Positions 1-8,168 of a DNA stretch of 34,786 nucleotides are shown piece by piece. Location: the NCBI GenBank assembly GCA_902581585.1, contig CACHPB010000010.1, forward strand, positions 1 through 34,786. Direction: 5' to 3'. The notes below the pieces were generated by a model. That model was given only the letters and a program-made list of their open reading frames with translations. It searched no databases and had not been told where the DNA came from. The position numbers were made by a program, and so were the translations under genes. Source of the stretch: an uncultured Pelagibacteraceae bacterium. GTDB lineage: Bacteria; Pseudomonadota; Alphaproteobacteria; Pelagibacterales; Pelagibacteraceae. The first letter of the stretch is position 1. Each line of letters begins with the position of its first letter.

Positions 1-775
1 TTGTAGATAATTTCCTATAATCATTTAAAGAATAAAGTTCATCATTAACTTTATAATTCTCTATGATCTCAAAATTTCCCCAGATTTTAAAATTTTTAAT
101 AAGACTTTCATTGAATGTTTTAATCTCCTTTGCATTTAAGTAATCATCGAGTTTTCTTTGTATTTGATTATTATTGTTAATACCAAATATAAAACTACTA
201 GAAATATAATGTTCTTCTCCATCATAAAAAATACTGTAATAACATGAGAAGAGATAATTATAAATAATACCATCTTCTTTGAGTGTAAAGATTATTCTAT
301 CTTTAAATCTGACATAGTCATTTGAAGTCCATCTTAAATATTGATTTTTTTTGTTTGAAACATTTGATCCAATTTTTTCTTCTATAAATTGTTTTCTTAT
401 TGAGGAACATTCTCCAGTCTTAAATTTTGATTGGGCGATATTTTGTTCAAATCTTTTTAGCCCAACAATATATATTGATTTGTTATCTTTTTCATAAATG
501 TAGTATCTGTCCAAAAAATAGTCAGGATAAGGAATATTGAAATCTTTATAATTATTTTTATTTTTAGTGCCTAAGTTAAAAGTGTTATTTAAAAATATTC
601 TTATATTTTTATCAAATTTTCTAATTCTTAATTCTGAGTTTTTTTCCTCTTTGGATATAATTAAATAGTTGTCTATATTTTGATCAAGTTTTAGTCCATC
701 CAAACTGATTGCAAATAAATTTGATGGAAGATATATTAAAATTAAAAGAGTAAGAGATACTTTTAAGTATTTCAC
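1..775 (-). CDS. Uncharacterised secreted protein, partial (C-terminus beyond left edge)
   Basis: I read this on the minus strand from a GTG at 775-773; the frame stays open for 258 codons to the window edge, so the 3' end is missing. The start overlaps the TGA of the upstream gene (GTGA), which argues for translational coupling and for this start. The first 22 residues form a signal peptide: a Lys near the N-terminus, a hydrophobic LTLLILIYL core and a likely cleavage after NLFA. The visible mature part is rich in Lys, Asn, Asp, Tyr and Phe, with two cysteines (in ECSS and SCYY), and has no motif I recognise. It is probably periplasmic or outer-membrane associated. Function unknown; it could be a lineage-specific protein. 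Confidence 0.75.
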   Translation of the reverse strand, partial: MKYLKVSLTLLILIYLPSNLFAISLDGLKLDQNIDNYLIISKEEKNSELRIRKFDKNIRIFLNNTFNLGTKNKNNYKDFNIPYPDYFLDRYYIYEKDNKSIYIVGLKRFEQNIAQSKFKTGECSSIRKQFIEEKIGSNVSNKKNQYLRWTSNDYVRFKDRIIFTLKEDGIIYNYLFSCYYSIFYDGEEHYISSSFIFGINNNNQIQRKLDDYLNAKEIKTFNESLIKNFKIWGNFEIIENYKVNDELYSLNDYRKLST

Positions 776-1197
776 CTAGAGTTAATATATTTTCTATTAA
801 ATGTTGCAACTATATCCGCTACTCTTGGATTCACTTTTTTAATTTCTGATATAGACTCAATTACCATCATGTCTGCTTGGGCAGCATCTAACATTCTTTC
901 AGACTCCATTAATCTCACTGAGAAAATTAATGAACCTTCATTGATTAATACGCCTGCATTATTAGCATTTTCCTCAATTCTTTCTTGCATAAGAACTTGC
1001 CTATCAATTAGAGACTTGTAATCATCGTAAACTCTATCAACTTTTTCCTCTACTTTTCTAAGTACTTCCTTTTGGGCTAGAGCTTTATTTTCAGCTGTAG
1101 ATTTAAGATAGAAACCTAAAAAAATTATAAAAGCCGAGGCAATCACACATAAAGCTGCAATTGAGTAATTTTTAATATTTTCTGATGAATTTGCCAT
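772..1197 (-). CDS. Small membrane-anchored coiled-coil protein, unknown function
   Basis: 141 residues. One hydrophobic segment at about residues 12-31 (SIAALCVIASAFIIFLGFYL) follows a short polar N-terminus, predicting a single membrane anchor with the rest probably outside the cytoplasm. Residues about 40-75 are rich in Glu, Lys and Arg with hydrophobic spacing typical of a helix or coiled coil. No catalytic motif was seen. The stop overlaps the GTG start of the next gene (secreted, unknown), so the two probably act together at the envelope. It is divergent from the monooxygenase gene at 1371, with about 170 bp between them. I do not recognise the family. Confidence 0.7.
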   Translation of the reverse strand: MANSSENIKNYSIAALCVIASAFIIFLGFYLKSTAENKALAQKEVLRKVEEKVDRVYDDYKSLIDRQVLMQERIEENANNAGVLINEGSLIFSVRLMESERMLDAAQADMMVIESISEIKKVNPRVADIVATFNRKYINSR

Positions 1198-1256
1198 AAG
1201 GTTAAGCTAGCATAAAAGTTGTATATTCGAAATATAAGTTTTACATTTTTTTCTAA

Positions 1257-1285
1257 CTGACATTGTAAAAATATGTTATTATAAG
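1257..1285 (+). promoter_or_regulatory. Candidate sigma-70 promoter of the plus-strand catabolic cluster
   Basis: CTGACA at 1257-1262 and TATAAG at 1280-1285 are separated by 17 bp and lie about 85 bp upstream of the ATG at 1371. Transcription would start near 1292, giving a leader of about 79 nt. The match is by eye in AT-rich DNA. Confidence 0.5.
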
Positions 1286-1307
1286 CTATAAAGCGATACA
1301 TAACTCG

Positions 1308-1364
1308 TCGTAAAATCTTATACGAAAGTGGGATCGGTCGTCTTTAAATTAATTTTTAAAGGAG
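1308..1364 (+). promoter_or_regulatory. 5' leader with two small hairpins, one overlapping the Shine-Dalgarno
   Basis: TCGTA (1308-1312) can pair with TACGA (1321-1325). CTTTAAA (1342-1348) can pair with TTTAAAG (1355-1361) around a six-base loop. The second stem abuts and partly includes the SD GGAG (1361-1364), which lies six bases before the ATG at 1371. Such a stem could modulate translation of the monooxygenase gene, but it is AT-rich and weak. I match it to no known riboswitch. Confidence 0.3.
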
Positions 1365-1370
1365 ACTTTA

Positions 1371-2540
1371 ATGAAATTTGGTTATTTTTGTAATACCACA
1401 AATTGGACTCACAAACCATATCACCAGCTATTAGATGAGACTAAAGAAATCACAGAATTTTGTGATCAGAATAGTTGGAATTCAATATGGTTTACTGAAC
1501 ATCATTTTAATCATGAAGGAATGGAGTCGTGTACTAATCCTTTAATGTTAGGAGCAGATGCTGCAGCAAGAACAAAAAATATAAGAATAGGACAAGCTGC
1601 AAACGTAATTACTTTTCATAACCCAATAAGATTGGCAGAAGATATCGCTACACTTGATCAACTTTCTAAAGGAAGAGTAGAAGTTGGTGTTGCCAGAGGA
1701 GTTTATGGTCGAGAAGCAATCAATTTGAATAAAGAAGCAGATTTGAAAGATCAGGCAAAAAATTTTAGATTGTTTGCAGAGACATTAGAAATTTTAAAAA
1801 AAGCTTGGTCAGAAAAATTTTTTAATCACGAAGGAGAATTTTATACTTATCCGTCACCTAACTATGTGTGGCAACACGATATGAGTCCACCTAGTGAAGA
1901 ATTTATGAATATGGAAGATAGTACTATGAAAAAAATTAGTGTTCTGCCTAAGCCATATCAAAATCCACATCCTCCAATACATCAAGTTGTCGATGGCATA
2001 AGATCTATTGAGTGGGCTGCAGAAAATAATATTAACGTAATTATGTGGATACCTACTGTAAAAGCACTCAAAATAAGATTTGAAGCATACAAAAATAAAA
2101 GATCAGAAGTTACAAAAAAAAATGTTCCTTTGGGAGAAGGGGTAACTCTTGTTAGAGATATGTTTGTTGCAGATACAATGGAAGAAGCCAAAGAGAAAGC
2201 AGGTGAACACATGGTAAATTATATGAGATGGGTTTGTCATTGGAGAGGTCTAGGAAATCATATGGATCCGGGTGAAGAACTTCCACAAACAGAAGGGAAA
2301 TTAGATCTTCTTAACTATGAGTTTTTACACAAGAGAAATATGTTATTTGGTACTCCTGAATACGTAACAGATAAGATAAAAGAACTTCAATCAGAGCTAA
2401 ATCTTCAAAATCTTCAAGTATGGTCTAACTTTCCGGGTGTTAAACATGAAGATTGTATGAAAAGTATTAAATTATTCACTGAAAAAGTAATGCCTAACTT
2501 TAAAGATGATCTAGATACTGAAGTTAAAAAAGTATCGTGA
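1371..2540 (+). CDS. Luciferase-like (LLM) flavin-dependent monooxygenase
   Basis: 389 residues, full length for bacterial luciferase-like monooxygenases (TIM barrel using reduced FMN and O2). Visible family features are the N-terminal strand MKFGYFCN, the FTEHHF segment near residues 40-47, IRIGQAANVITFHNPIRLAEDIATLDQLSKGRVEVG-type barrel sequence (residues about 71-107), and a C-terminal FGTPEYVTDKI segment. The start has a good SD (GGAG, six bases). This is the first gene of a coupled cluster; its stop overlaps the GTG of the next gene. Two-component members need a flavin reductase, and none is recognisable in this window. The substrate is not readable. Neighbouring hydrolase and aldehyde dehydrogenase suggest an oxidative catabolic step that releases an aldehyde or ester-like intermediate. 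Bioluminescence is not implied. Confidence 0.88.
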   Translation: MKFGYFCNTTNWTHKPYHQLLDETKEITEFCDQNSWNSIWFTEHHFNHEGMESCTNPLMLGADAAARTKNIRIGQAANVITFHNPIRLAEDIATLDQLSKGRVEVGVARGVYGREAINLNKEADLKDQAKNFRLFAETLEILKKAWSEKFFNHEGEFYTYPSPNYVWQHDMSPPSEEFMNMEDSTMKKISVLPKPYQNPHPPIHQVVDGIRSIEWAAENNINVIMWIPTVKALKIRFEAYKNKRSEVTKKNVPLGEGVTLVRDMFVADTMEEAKEKAGEHMVNYMRWVCHWRGLGNHMDPGEELPQTEGKLDLLNYEFLHKRNMLFGTPEYVTDKIKELQSELNLQNLQVWSNFPGVKHEDCMKSIKLFTEKVMPNFKDDLDTEVKKVS

Positions 2541-4237
2541 TTAAGTCCAAGAATACCTTGACCGGTGGTCAAGCGGCAGTGAAATGCCTAAAAAAGGAAA
2601 AAGTTAAACACGTCTTTGGTTTAATTGGTTCTGCTACAATGGAAATGTTTGATGCGTTGTATCATGAAAAAAAAATTAAATTTATAGGTGTAAGAGATGA
2701 AAGAACAGGAACACACATGGCCGATGGCTATGCAAGAGCTTCCAATCAACCAGGAGTAATTATTGCAGGACAAAACGGTCCAGGAGCTACTAATCTAGTT
2801 ACAGGAATTGCCCAAGCAAAAGCTGCATTTTCGCCTGTTGTATCTATTGCCGGTTTATATTCTACCAAAGATAAAATGGAAGATGCATTTCAAGGACTTG
2901 ATCAACAGTCACTATTTAATCCAATAACCAAAAAAACTTGGACTGTGAAAAAGGCAAGTCATATTCCAAAAGCTTTCAGTGATGCATTCAATCTTGCAAT
3001 GTCACCAAGGAGAGGTCCAGTTTGTATAAACTTACCAAGAAACGTACTTTCAGATACATCAAAATTTAAAATCAATGAAAATGAAAAGTCTTTTAAAAGT
3101 GATAGTAATTTAAAAAGCAAAAAAGATTTAATTCAGAAAACAACAAAACTTATTCTTAATTCCAAGAAAACTGTAATTGTTGCTGGTGGAGGTATAAAAT
3201 ATAATTCAAAATTTAAATCTGTAACTGATCTTGCTGAATTTTTAAACGTTCCAATAGTAACAGCCGCTGGACACGGAGATGCAATACCATTTAGTCACAA
3301 ACTAAATGCTGGACAAATGGGGCCAAGAGGCAATTTAGTTGCTTCAAGACTGGTTAAAGAAGCAGAACTTATTATTGCATTAGGAACAAGACTTGGTTTT
3401 AATTCTACTTTCTATTCTTATGATAACATAAATAAGAAAGCTAAAATTATTCAAGTTGAATTAGAAAAAAAAATGTTAGGAAGATATTTTCCTATAAGTA
3501 TTGGTATTCATGGCGATGCTGCAAATGTTGCAAATCAAATGTTGAATGATTTAAAAAAACAAAAGAAAATTTTAAGTTATAAAGAATGGACAAATAATTT
3601 TTTATTAGAAAGATCAAAGTTTTTGATAAATAGGGATAATATAAAATCTAAAAATTATCCAATACAACCAAATGGACTATTCAAAGAGTTAAGAAAAGTT
3701 CTTCCTAAAAATTCAGCTATTACACTTGATGCTGGAACACTTTGCCTTCAAGCTACTGATGCTTTAGAGTATTACAATCCTCCTTCTCTTTTTACTCCTT
3801 TAGATTTTGGATTAGTAGGTTTTTCATTTGCTTGTGGTTTAGGAATTAAGGTTGCAAAACCTAATAAAACTGTAGTTAGTTTAATGGGCGATGGCGGATT
3901 TGGCATGACCATTTCAGAATTAAGCACTGCCGTAGAACATGGAATAAATACAATTACAATAGTTATGAATAATAAGAGTTGGGGTGCCGAAAAGGCTTAC
4001 CAAAAAGATTTTTACGGTGAAAGATATTTGGGCGCAGATATTCAAAGTCCTCCTTTTGATGAGGTTGCTAAACTTTACGGCGCAAAAGGAATTAAAGTGA
4101 AAAAATTATCAGAGGTAAATCAAGCAGTTAAAAGTGCACTTAAAACAAACAAACCAGTTGTTATAGATGTTGATGTAGATCCAAAAGCATTATACAGTTT
4201 TAGAAGAGATAGTTTCAAACATAGAGAAAAAAAATGA
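2537..4237 (+). CDS. Thiamine-diphosphate enzyme, sulfoacetaldehyde acetyltransferase (Xsc)/acetolactate-synthase-like
   Basis: 566 residues starting at GTG 2537, in a GTGA overlap with the upstream stop. The ThDP-enzyme layout is complete: N-terminal pyrimidine-binding domain with the activating Glu at about residue 55 (RDERTG, then HMADGYARA), a central domain with LGTRLGFNS, and a C-terminal PP-binding domain with GDGGFGM at about 451 and MNNKSWG at about 476. The stretch WGAEK-x2-Q-x-DFY just after the GDG...NN motif is what I recall from Xsc, and the N-terminal FGLIGSA resembles it too. Xsc makes acetyl phosphate from sulfoacetaldehyde, but no phosphotransacetylase or sulfite exporter is nearby. 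Another 2-oxoacid decarboxylase or carboligase is therefore possible. The ThDP fold is near certain; the substrate is not. Confidence 0.85.
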   Translation: MIKSKNTLTGGQAAVKCLKKEKVKHVFGLIGSATMEMFDALYHEKKIKFIGVRDERTGTHMADGYARASNQPGVIIAGQNGPGATNLVTGIAQAKAAFSPVVSIAGLYSTKDKMEDAFQGLDQQSLFNPITKKTWTVKKASHIPKAFSDAFNLAMSPRRGPVCINLPRNVLSDTSKFKINENEKSFKSDSNLKSKKDLIQKTTKLILNSKKTVIVAGGGIKYNSKFKSVTDLAEFLNVPIVTAAGHGDAIPFSHKLNAGQMGPRGNLVASRLVKEAELIIALGTRLGFNSTFYSYDNINKKAKIIQVELEKKMLGRYFPISIGIHGDAANVANQMLNDLKKQKKILSYKEWTNNFLLERSKFLINRDNIKSKNYPIQPNGLFKELRKVLPKNSAITLDAGTLCLQATDALEYYNPPSLFTPLDFGLVGFSFACGLGIKVAKPNKTVVSLMGDGGFGMTISELSTAVEHGINTITIVMNNKSWGAEKAYQKDFYGERYLGADIQSPPFDEVAKLYGAKGIKVKKLSEVNQAVKSALKTNKPVVIDVDVDPKALYSFRRDSFKHREKK

Positions 4238-5274
4238 AAATTATAAGTAGAATGATTATAATATTATTTACTTCAATTTCTTTAAATTTTTACGCTAATG
4301 CAAAAGATGTTCATGGAACTAAGAATTTAGGATTAAAAAGAAGTGATACCACAGTAAAAGGTTTTAAAAGAGATCCAGGCTGGAAAGCAACATCAGTAAA
4401 AGAAATCAAAGCATATCAAAAAAAATATGGCATCACTCTTTTTGAATTACAAGATAAGGTAACAAGGTTTGGAAATACTGCCTTTTTTATTCAAGCCCCT
4501 GGGAATGAATGCTACAATAGGAGACAAGATTGTGACAGGCCAAATGGAGAAATACAGAAGAGAGTTGAAGTTGGCACTGATTATGGATTTAAAGGTAACG
4601 TTTGGATTTCATATTCATTTATGCTGACGGATGAATTTGAATACACTAAGAATATAAAATCTTATTTACAATTACATAGCACTGAAAGTTTCTTTGGCCC
4701 TATGTTCATGCTACAAATTGATAAAAAAAAAGGTCTTGTTTGGAGACATGAGTCTGGTGGAGGTATGATTGTCATACCAGGTGGTAATGATGATTGTTCC
4801 CCAGGAGCAGGTGCAAAGAGTGATACAAGCAAACGAACTTTTTGCGAAGCAAGACATGATTGGTATTCTTTGGTGTCAGGCAATGATTTAAAAAGAAATA
4901 TTTGGTACGATTTAGTATTAAATATTAACTTTGATAAAAAAGACATATCAAAAGCGTTTCATAAAGTTTGGGTGAATGGAATTCTGGTGCATGAAAAGTA
5001 TAATCAAACATTATGGCGAGATCAGAAAGGTGTTAAAAATAACAAGGCAAATTTTAAGTTTGGTATTTATGGGCACGGTGCAGATAAATCATACCAGTCA
5101 TTATATGTTGATGAAGTTCATTTCGGTAGGAAATGTAAAAAATTATTAATAGAAAATCTAGGTTACGATTGTGCTAAACTAGAGGAACAAAAGATTGCGG
5201 AGTCTGTACCTTATATGTCAGAAGATAGAGCTACATATTACACCACTGGTGAAATTTCGATGACTTATAATTAA
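4234..5274 (+). CDS. Secreted polysaccharide-lyase-like protein (concanavalin-fold type)
   Basis: 346 residues. A clear Sec signal peptide (basic start, hydrophobic IIILFTSISL core, cleavage near NANA at about residue 23) sends it to the periplasm or beyond. The mature part resembles the jelly-roll 'Polysacc_lyase' (heparin-lyase-I/alginate-lyase-like) group: EIQKRVEV followed by WISYSFMLTDEF, then LQLHS, GPMFMLQID, W-x-DLVLNINFD and VWVNGILV. These match in order the Arg/Glu strand, the Q-x-H strand and the W(V)NG strand typical of such folds. Several Cys (ECYNRRQDC, DDC, FCEARHDW, KCK, DC) suggest disulfides. The ATGA overlap with the ThDP gene means it is translated as part of the metabolic operon, which is unusual. 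It could be a sugar-binding protein without lyase activity. Confidence 0.65.
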   Translation: MKIISRMIIILFTSISLNFYANAKDVHGTKNLGLKRSDTTVKGFKRDPGWKATSVKEIKAYQKKYGITLFELQDKVTRFGNTAFFIQAPGNECYNRRQDCDRPNGEIQKRVEVGTDYGFKGNVWISYSFMLTDEFEYTKNIKSYLQLHSTESFFGPMFMLQIDKKKGLVWRHESGGGMIVIPGGNDDCSPGAGAKSDTSKRTFCEARHDWYSLVSGNDLKRNIWYDLVLNINFDKKDISKAFHKVWVNGILVHEKYNQTLWRDQKGVKNNKANFKFGIYGHGADKSYQSLYVDEVHFGRKCKKLLIENLGYDCAKLEEQKIAESVPYMSEDRATYYTTGEISMTYN

Positions 5275-5314
5275 TTAGTTGACAGATCCTTATATATGAA
5301 AGAAGAGAATTAAA

Positions 5315-5902
5315 ATGAAATTAGAAATAAGGAAATTTACAAAATTTGTTGATAAAACTTTTATAGAAGGTGGTAAAGAAGCAAAGGAACCTGTTTTAAT
5401 GGTATCAGTAGCAGCAGTGTTTAAAAATCCATGGCATGGTCAGGGTTTTGTTGAAGATCTCAGACCAACTATTTTAGATCTTGCACCAAAGCTAGGCGAT
5501 TTACTTGTTCCAGAATTGATAAAAGAAATAGGATCACCTGAAAAAATATTGGCATATGGTAAGGCAGGTGTAGTTGGATTGAACGGTGAAATAGAGCATG
5601 CTTCAGCTTTTATTCATACTTTAAGGTTTGGTAATAAATTTAGAGATGCTGTTGGTGGAACTTCCTATTTAAGTTTTACAAATACAAGAGGACCTGCTGG
5701 ATCAAAGATTGCGATTCCTATGATGCATAAAACAGATTCTGGATTGAGACCATATTACCTAACTCATGAATTTACTATTCATGATGCACCCTTCGATGAT
5801 GAGGTGGTTATTGCAATTGGTGGGGCATCAAGTGGTAGAGCACATGCAAGAACTGGTGACAGATATCAAGACATGAAAGAAATGGGTATTGAGCCAAAAT
5901 AA
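5315..5902 (+). CDS. Amino acid synthesis (AA_synth, DUF1185) family protein
   Basis: 195 residues, the usual length of the AA_synth family (PF06684 as I recall it). Recognised by its overall pattern: N-terminal EIRKFTKFVD, then KEPVLMVSVAAVFKNPW, IGSPEKILAYGKAGVVGLNGEIEHASAFIHT, TRGPAGSKIAIPMMHK and a C-terminal IAIGGASSGRAHARTGDRY. The biochemical role is unproven despite the family name. From memory, members often sit beside luciferase-like monooxygenases, alpha/beta hydrolases and aldehyde dehydrogenases, as here, which points to catabolism rather than biosynthesis. It lies 40 bp after the lyase-like gene with SD-like AGAAGAG upstream, and the next gene follows within 6 bp. No signal peptide; cytoplasmic. 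Confidence 0.75.
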   Translation: MKLEIRKFTKFVDKTFIEGGKEAKEPVLMVSVAAVFKNPWHGQGFVEDLRPTILDLAPKLGDLLVPELIKEIGSPEKILAYGKAGVVGLNGEIEHASAFIHTLRFGNKFRDAVGGTSYLSFTNTRGPAGSKIAIPMMHKTDSGLRPYYLTHEFTIHDAPFDDEVVIAIGGASSGRAHARTGDRYQDMKEMGIEPK

Positions 5903-5908
5903 TTCTTG

Positions 5909-6691
5909 ATGACGACAGGAACTACTGCCTCAGGAACTTATTACTTATTCAATAAAAAGGATCAAGATGTGCCAATAGTATTTGTGCATGGTGTAGGTCT
6001 TACTCACGAAATATGGCAGCCTCAGCTTGAATTTTTTAATTATCATTCAACTATTGCCTACGACATTTTAGGTCATGGAAAATCTTCATTAGAAAAAAAG
6101 GAAATAAGTTTTGATGATTTTTCTGATCAACTAATTGAGTTAATTGACCATCTTAATATAAAAAAAATACATCTCGTAGGTTTTTCTATAGGGTCTTTAA
6201 TTGCACGAAATTTTGCAACGAAACATAATGAATGTTTACAGACATTAACTCTTTTGTGTTCTATTTATAAAAGAACTGAGGAACAACAAAAAATTGTTAA
6301 TCAAAGGTTTGAACAAGCAAAACAAGAATTAAAACTCTCAAAACAAGCCCTGAAAAGATGGTTTACTGATAAATATCTAGAAAATAATCCAGAAATATGT
6401 GAAAAAATAAGTTCAATTTTGTCTGCTAATAATATGAATAATTTTTTAAAGGTTTATGAGCTATTCGTTAATCATAAAAATGATGAAGATTTTAATAAAA
6501 TTAAAGCAAGCACACTGGTTATGACAGGTGAATACGACATCGGCTCAACTGTAAAAATGTCTCAAGAATTGAATAGTTTGATCTCTAAAAGTCAATTAAA
6601 GATCGTTAAAGATGGAAAACATCTTTGTGGTATTGAGTGTGCTGATGATGTAAATTTAACAATCAAAAATTTTATTGGATCAGATGAGTAA
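5909..6691 (+). CDS. Alpha/beta hydrolase
   Basis: 260 residues from the ATG at 5909; a TTG three bases earlier is also in frame but less likely. The fold is readable in order: VPIVFVHGVG (oxyanion-hole HG, near residue 28), YDILGHGKSS, the nucleophile elbow GFSIG with Ser at about 93, the acid in GEYDIGS at about 209, and the catalytic His in GKHLCG at about 237. All triad residues are present. It resembles the enol-lactonase/RutD-like part of the superfamily, so it may cleave an ester, lactone or carbamate made by the upstream enzymes (inference). It starts 6 bp after the AA_synth gene and its end overlaps the aldehyde dehydrogenase start by 8 bp. Confidence 0.85.
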   Translation: MTTGTTASGTYYLFNKKDQDVPIVFVHGVGLTHEIWQPQLEFFNYHSTIAYDILGHGKSSLEKKEISFDDFSDQLIELIDHLNIKKIHLVGFSIGSLIARNFATKHNECLQTLTLLCSIYKRTEEQQKIVNQRFEQAKQELKLSKQALKRWFTDKYLENNPEICEKISSILSANNMNNFLKVYELFVNHKNDEDFNKIKASTLVMTGEYDIGSTVKMSQELNSLISKSQLKIVKDGKHLCGIECADDVNLTIKNFIGSDE

Positions 6692-8165
6692 ACTAAAGCA
6701 ATATAAAATGTTTATTGGAGGAGAATGGGTTGACTCTGATACTAAAAATACTTTTGAAACATTAAACCCAGAAGACAATAAACCTTGGGCTGTTGTTCCA
6801 GAAGCAAGTGCTAATGATGTGGATAAAGCAGTTAAAGCTGCTCAAAAAGCTTTTGAAGGGGATTGGCCAAAAATATTGCCAAGAGAAAGAGCTAAATTTT
6901 TAAGAGCTATTGGAAACAAACTTAGAGACAATGCAGAATTACTTGGCAAGATTGAAACGATTGATACTGGCAAACTATTTAGAGAAACGAACAAACAAGC
7001 AAACTACATCGCAGAGTATTATGACTATTACGCTGGTATGGCTGATAAAGTTGAAGGTTCTGTTCTTCCAATAGACAAACCAAACATTCAAGCCATAACT
7101 TCAAGGATACCAATAGGTGTTATTGCAGCAATTGTACCATGGAACTCCCAAATGTTTTTAACAGCAACAAAACTTGCTCCTGCTCTAGCTATGGGAAATA
7201 CAGTTGTAATTAAATCCTCTGAGCTTGCCCCTGCTGTGATGTTTGAATTTGCAAAACTTATAGAGGAAACTGGTATTCCAAAAGGAGTAGTGAATGTGAT
7301 TACAGGATTTGGAGATCCATGTGGTAAAGCTTTAACCACGCATGATTTAGTTGAGAAAGTTGCTTTTACAGGAGGACCTGAAACTGCAAGACATATTATA
7401 AGAAATTCTGCAGAAAACTTGTCTGAGGTTAGTTTAGAATTAGGTGGAAAAAGCCCGGTTGCAGTATTTGATGATGCACATCAAGAAAATGCTATCAATG
7501 GTATTACTGCAGGTATTTTTGGTGCTAGTGGACAAAGTTGTATTGCAGGTTCTAGGCTATATTTACAAAAAGGAATTTATGATGAGTTTCTTCATAAACT
7601 AATAAAAAGAGCTGAAAGAATAAAAATAGGTGCACCTATGGATCCTGAGACTGAAATGGGTCCCTTAAGTAACTTTAAACAACTTGAAATTATTGAAAAA
7701 AACATAAAAAAAACAATTGAACAAGGTGGAAAAGTTAGATGTGGAGGAAAAAGACATCCTTTTTCTAATGAAGGATATTATTTTCCTCCAACTATAATTG
7801 AATGCGATAATCATAACCTGCCAACTGCTGAAAACGAATTATTTGGTCCAGTTTTGTCTGTCATGAAATTTGATAATGAAAAAGAAGTAATAGAAAAAAT
7901 GAATGATAATCAATATGGACTATCTTCAGGAGTTTATACTAGCGACTTTGCTAGAGGTTTAAGAGTATCGAATGCAATTAGAGCTGGAATAACGTTTGTT
8001 AACACTTACAGATTAATTTCACCATCAGCACCTTTTGGTGGAATTAAAGATAGTGGATATGGAAAGGAAGCGGGAATGGATTCAATTAAAGATTATACTA
8101 GAGTAAAAACTACATGGTATTACACTTCTGATGAACCAACTTTAGATCCTTTCTCTATAAGATAA
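6684..8165 (+). CDS. NAD(P)-dependent aldehyde dehydrogenase
   Basis: 493 residues from the ATG at 6684, which overlaps the hydrolase stop by 8 bp; an in-frame TTG at 6675 is a less likely start. Full-length ALDH: IGGEWVDS at the N-terminus, the VPWNSQMF cofactor-site segment, FTGGPETAR in the NAD loop, the general base Glu in LELGGKSP (about residue 252), the nucleophile Cys in GQSCIAGSR (about 286) and ENELFGPVLSV. It oxidises an aldehyde to a carboxylate in the cytoplasm. As the last soluble enzyme of the cluster it probably handles the aldehyde released by the monooxygenase/hydrolase steps. It is closest in feel to betaine-aldehyde or semialdehyde-type enzymes, but the substrate cannot be read. 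Confidence 0.92.
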   Translation: MSKLKQYKMFIGGEWVDSDTKNTFETLNPEDNKPWAVVPEASANDVDKAVKAAQKAFEGDWPKILPRERAKFLRAIGNKLRDNAELLGKIETIDTGKLFRETNKQANYIAEYYDYYAGMADKVEGSVLPIDKPNIQAITSRIPIGVIAAIVPWNSQMFLTATKLAPALAMGNTVVIKSSELAPAVMFEFAKLIEETGIPKGVVNVITGFGDPCGKALTTHDLVEKVAFTGGPETARHIIRNSAENLSEVSLELGGKSPVAVFDDAHQENAINGITAGIFGASGQSCIAGSRLYLQKGIYDEFLHKLIKRAERIKIGAPMDPETEMGPLSNFKQLEIIEKNIKKTIEQGGKVRCGGKRHPFSNEGYYFPPTIIECDNHNLPTAENELFGPVLSVMKFDNEKEVIEKMNDNQYGLSSGVYTSDFARGLRVSNAIRAGITFVNTYRLISPSAPFGGIKDSGYGKEAGMDSIKDYTRVKTTWYYTSDEPTLDPFSIR

Positions 8166-8168
8166 TAT

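Noticed and set aside
1371..2540. Bioluminescence gene (luxA/luxB)
   Set aside because: Only the superfamily fold is supported; no lux neighbours (luxC, luxD, luxE) are present, and such proteins are usually metabolic monooxygenases.
5279..5284. Internal promoter TTGACA before the AA_synth gene
   Set aside because: No -10 hexamer at 16-18 bp; TATATA is only 6 bp away.
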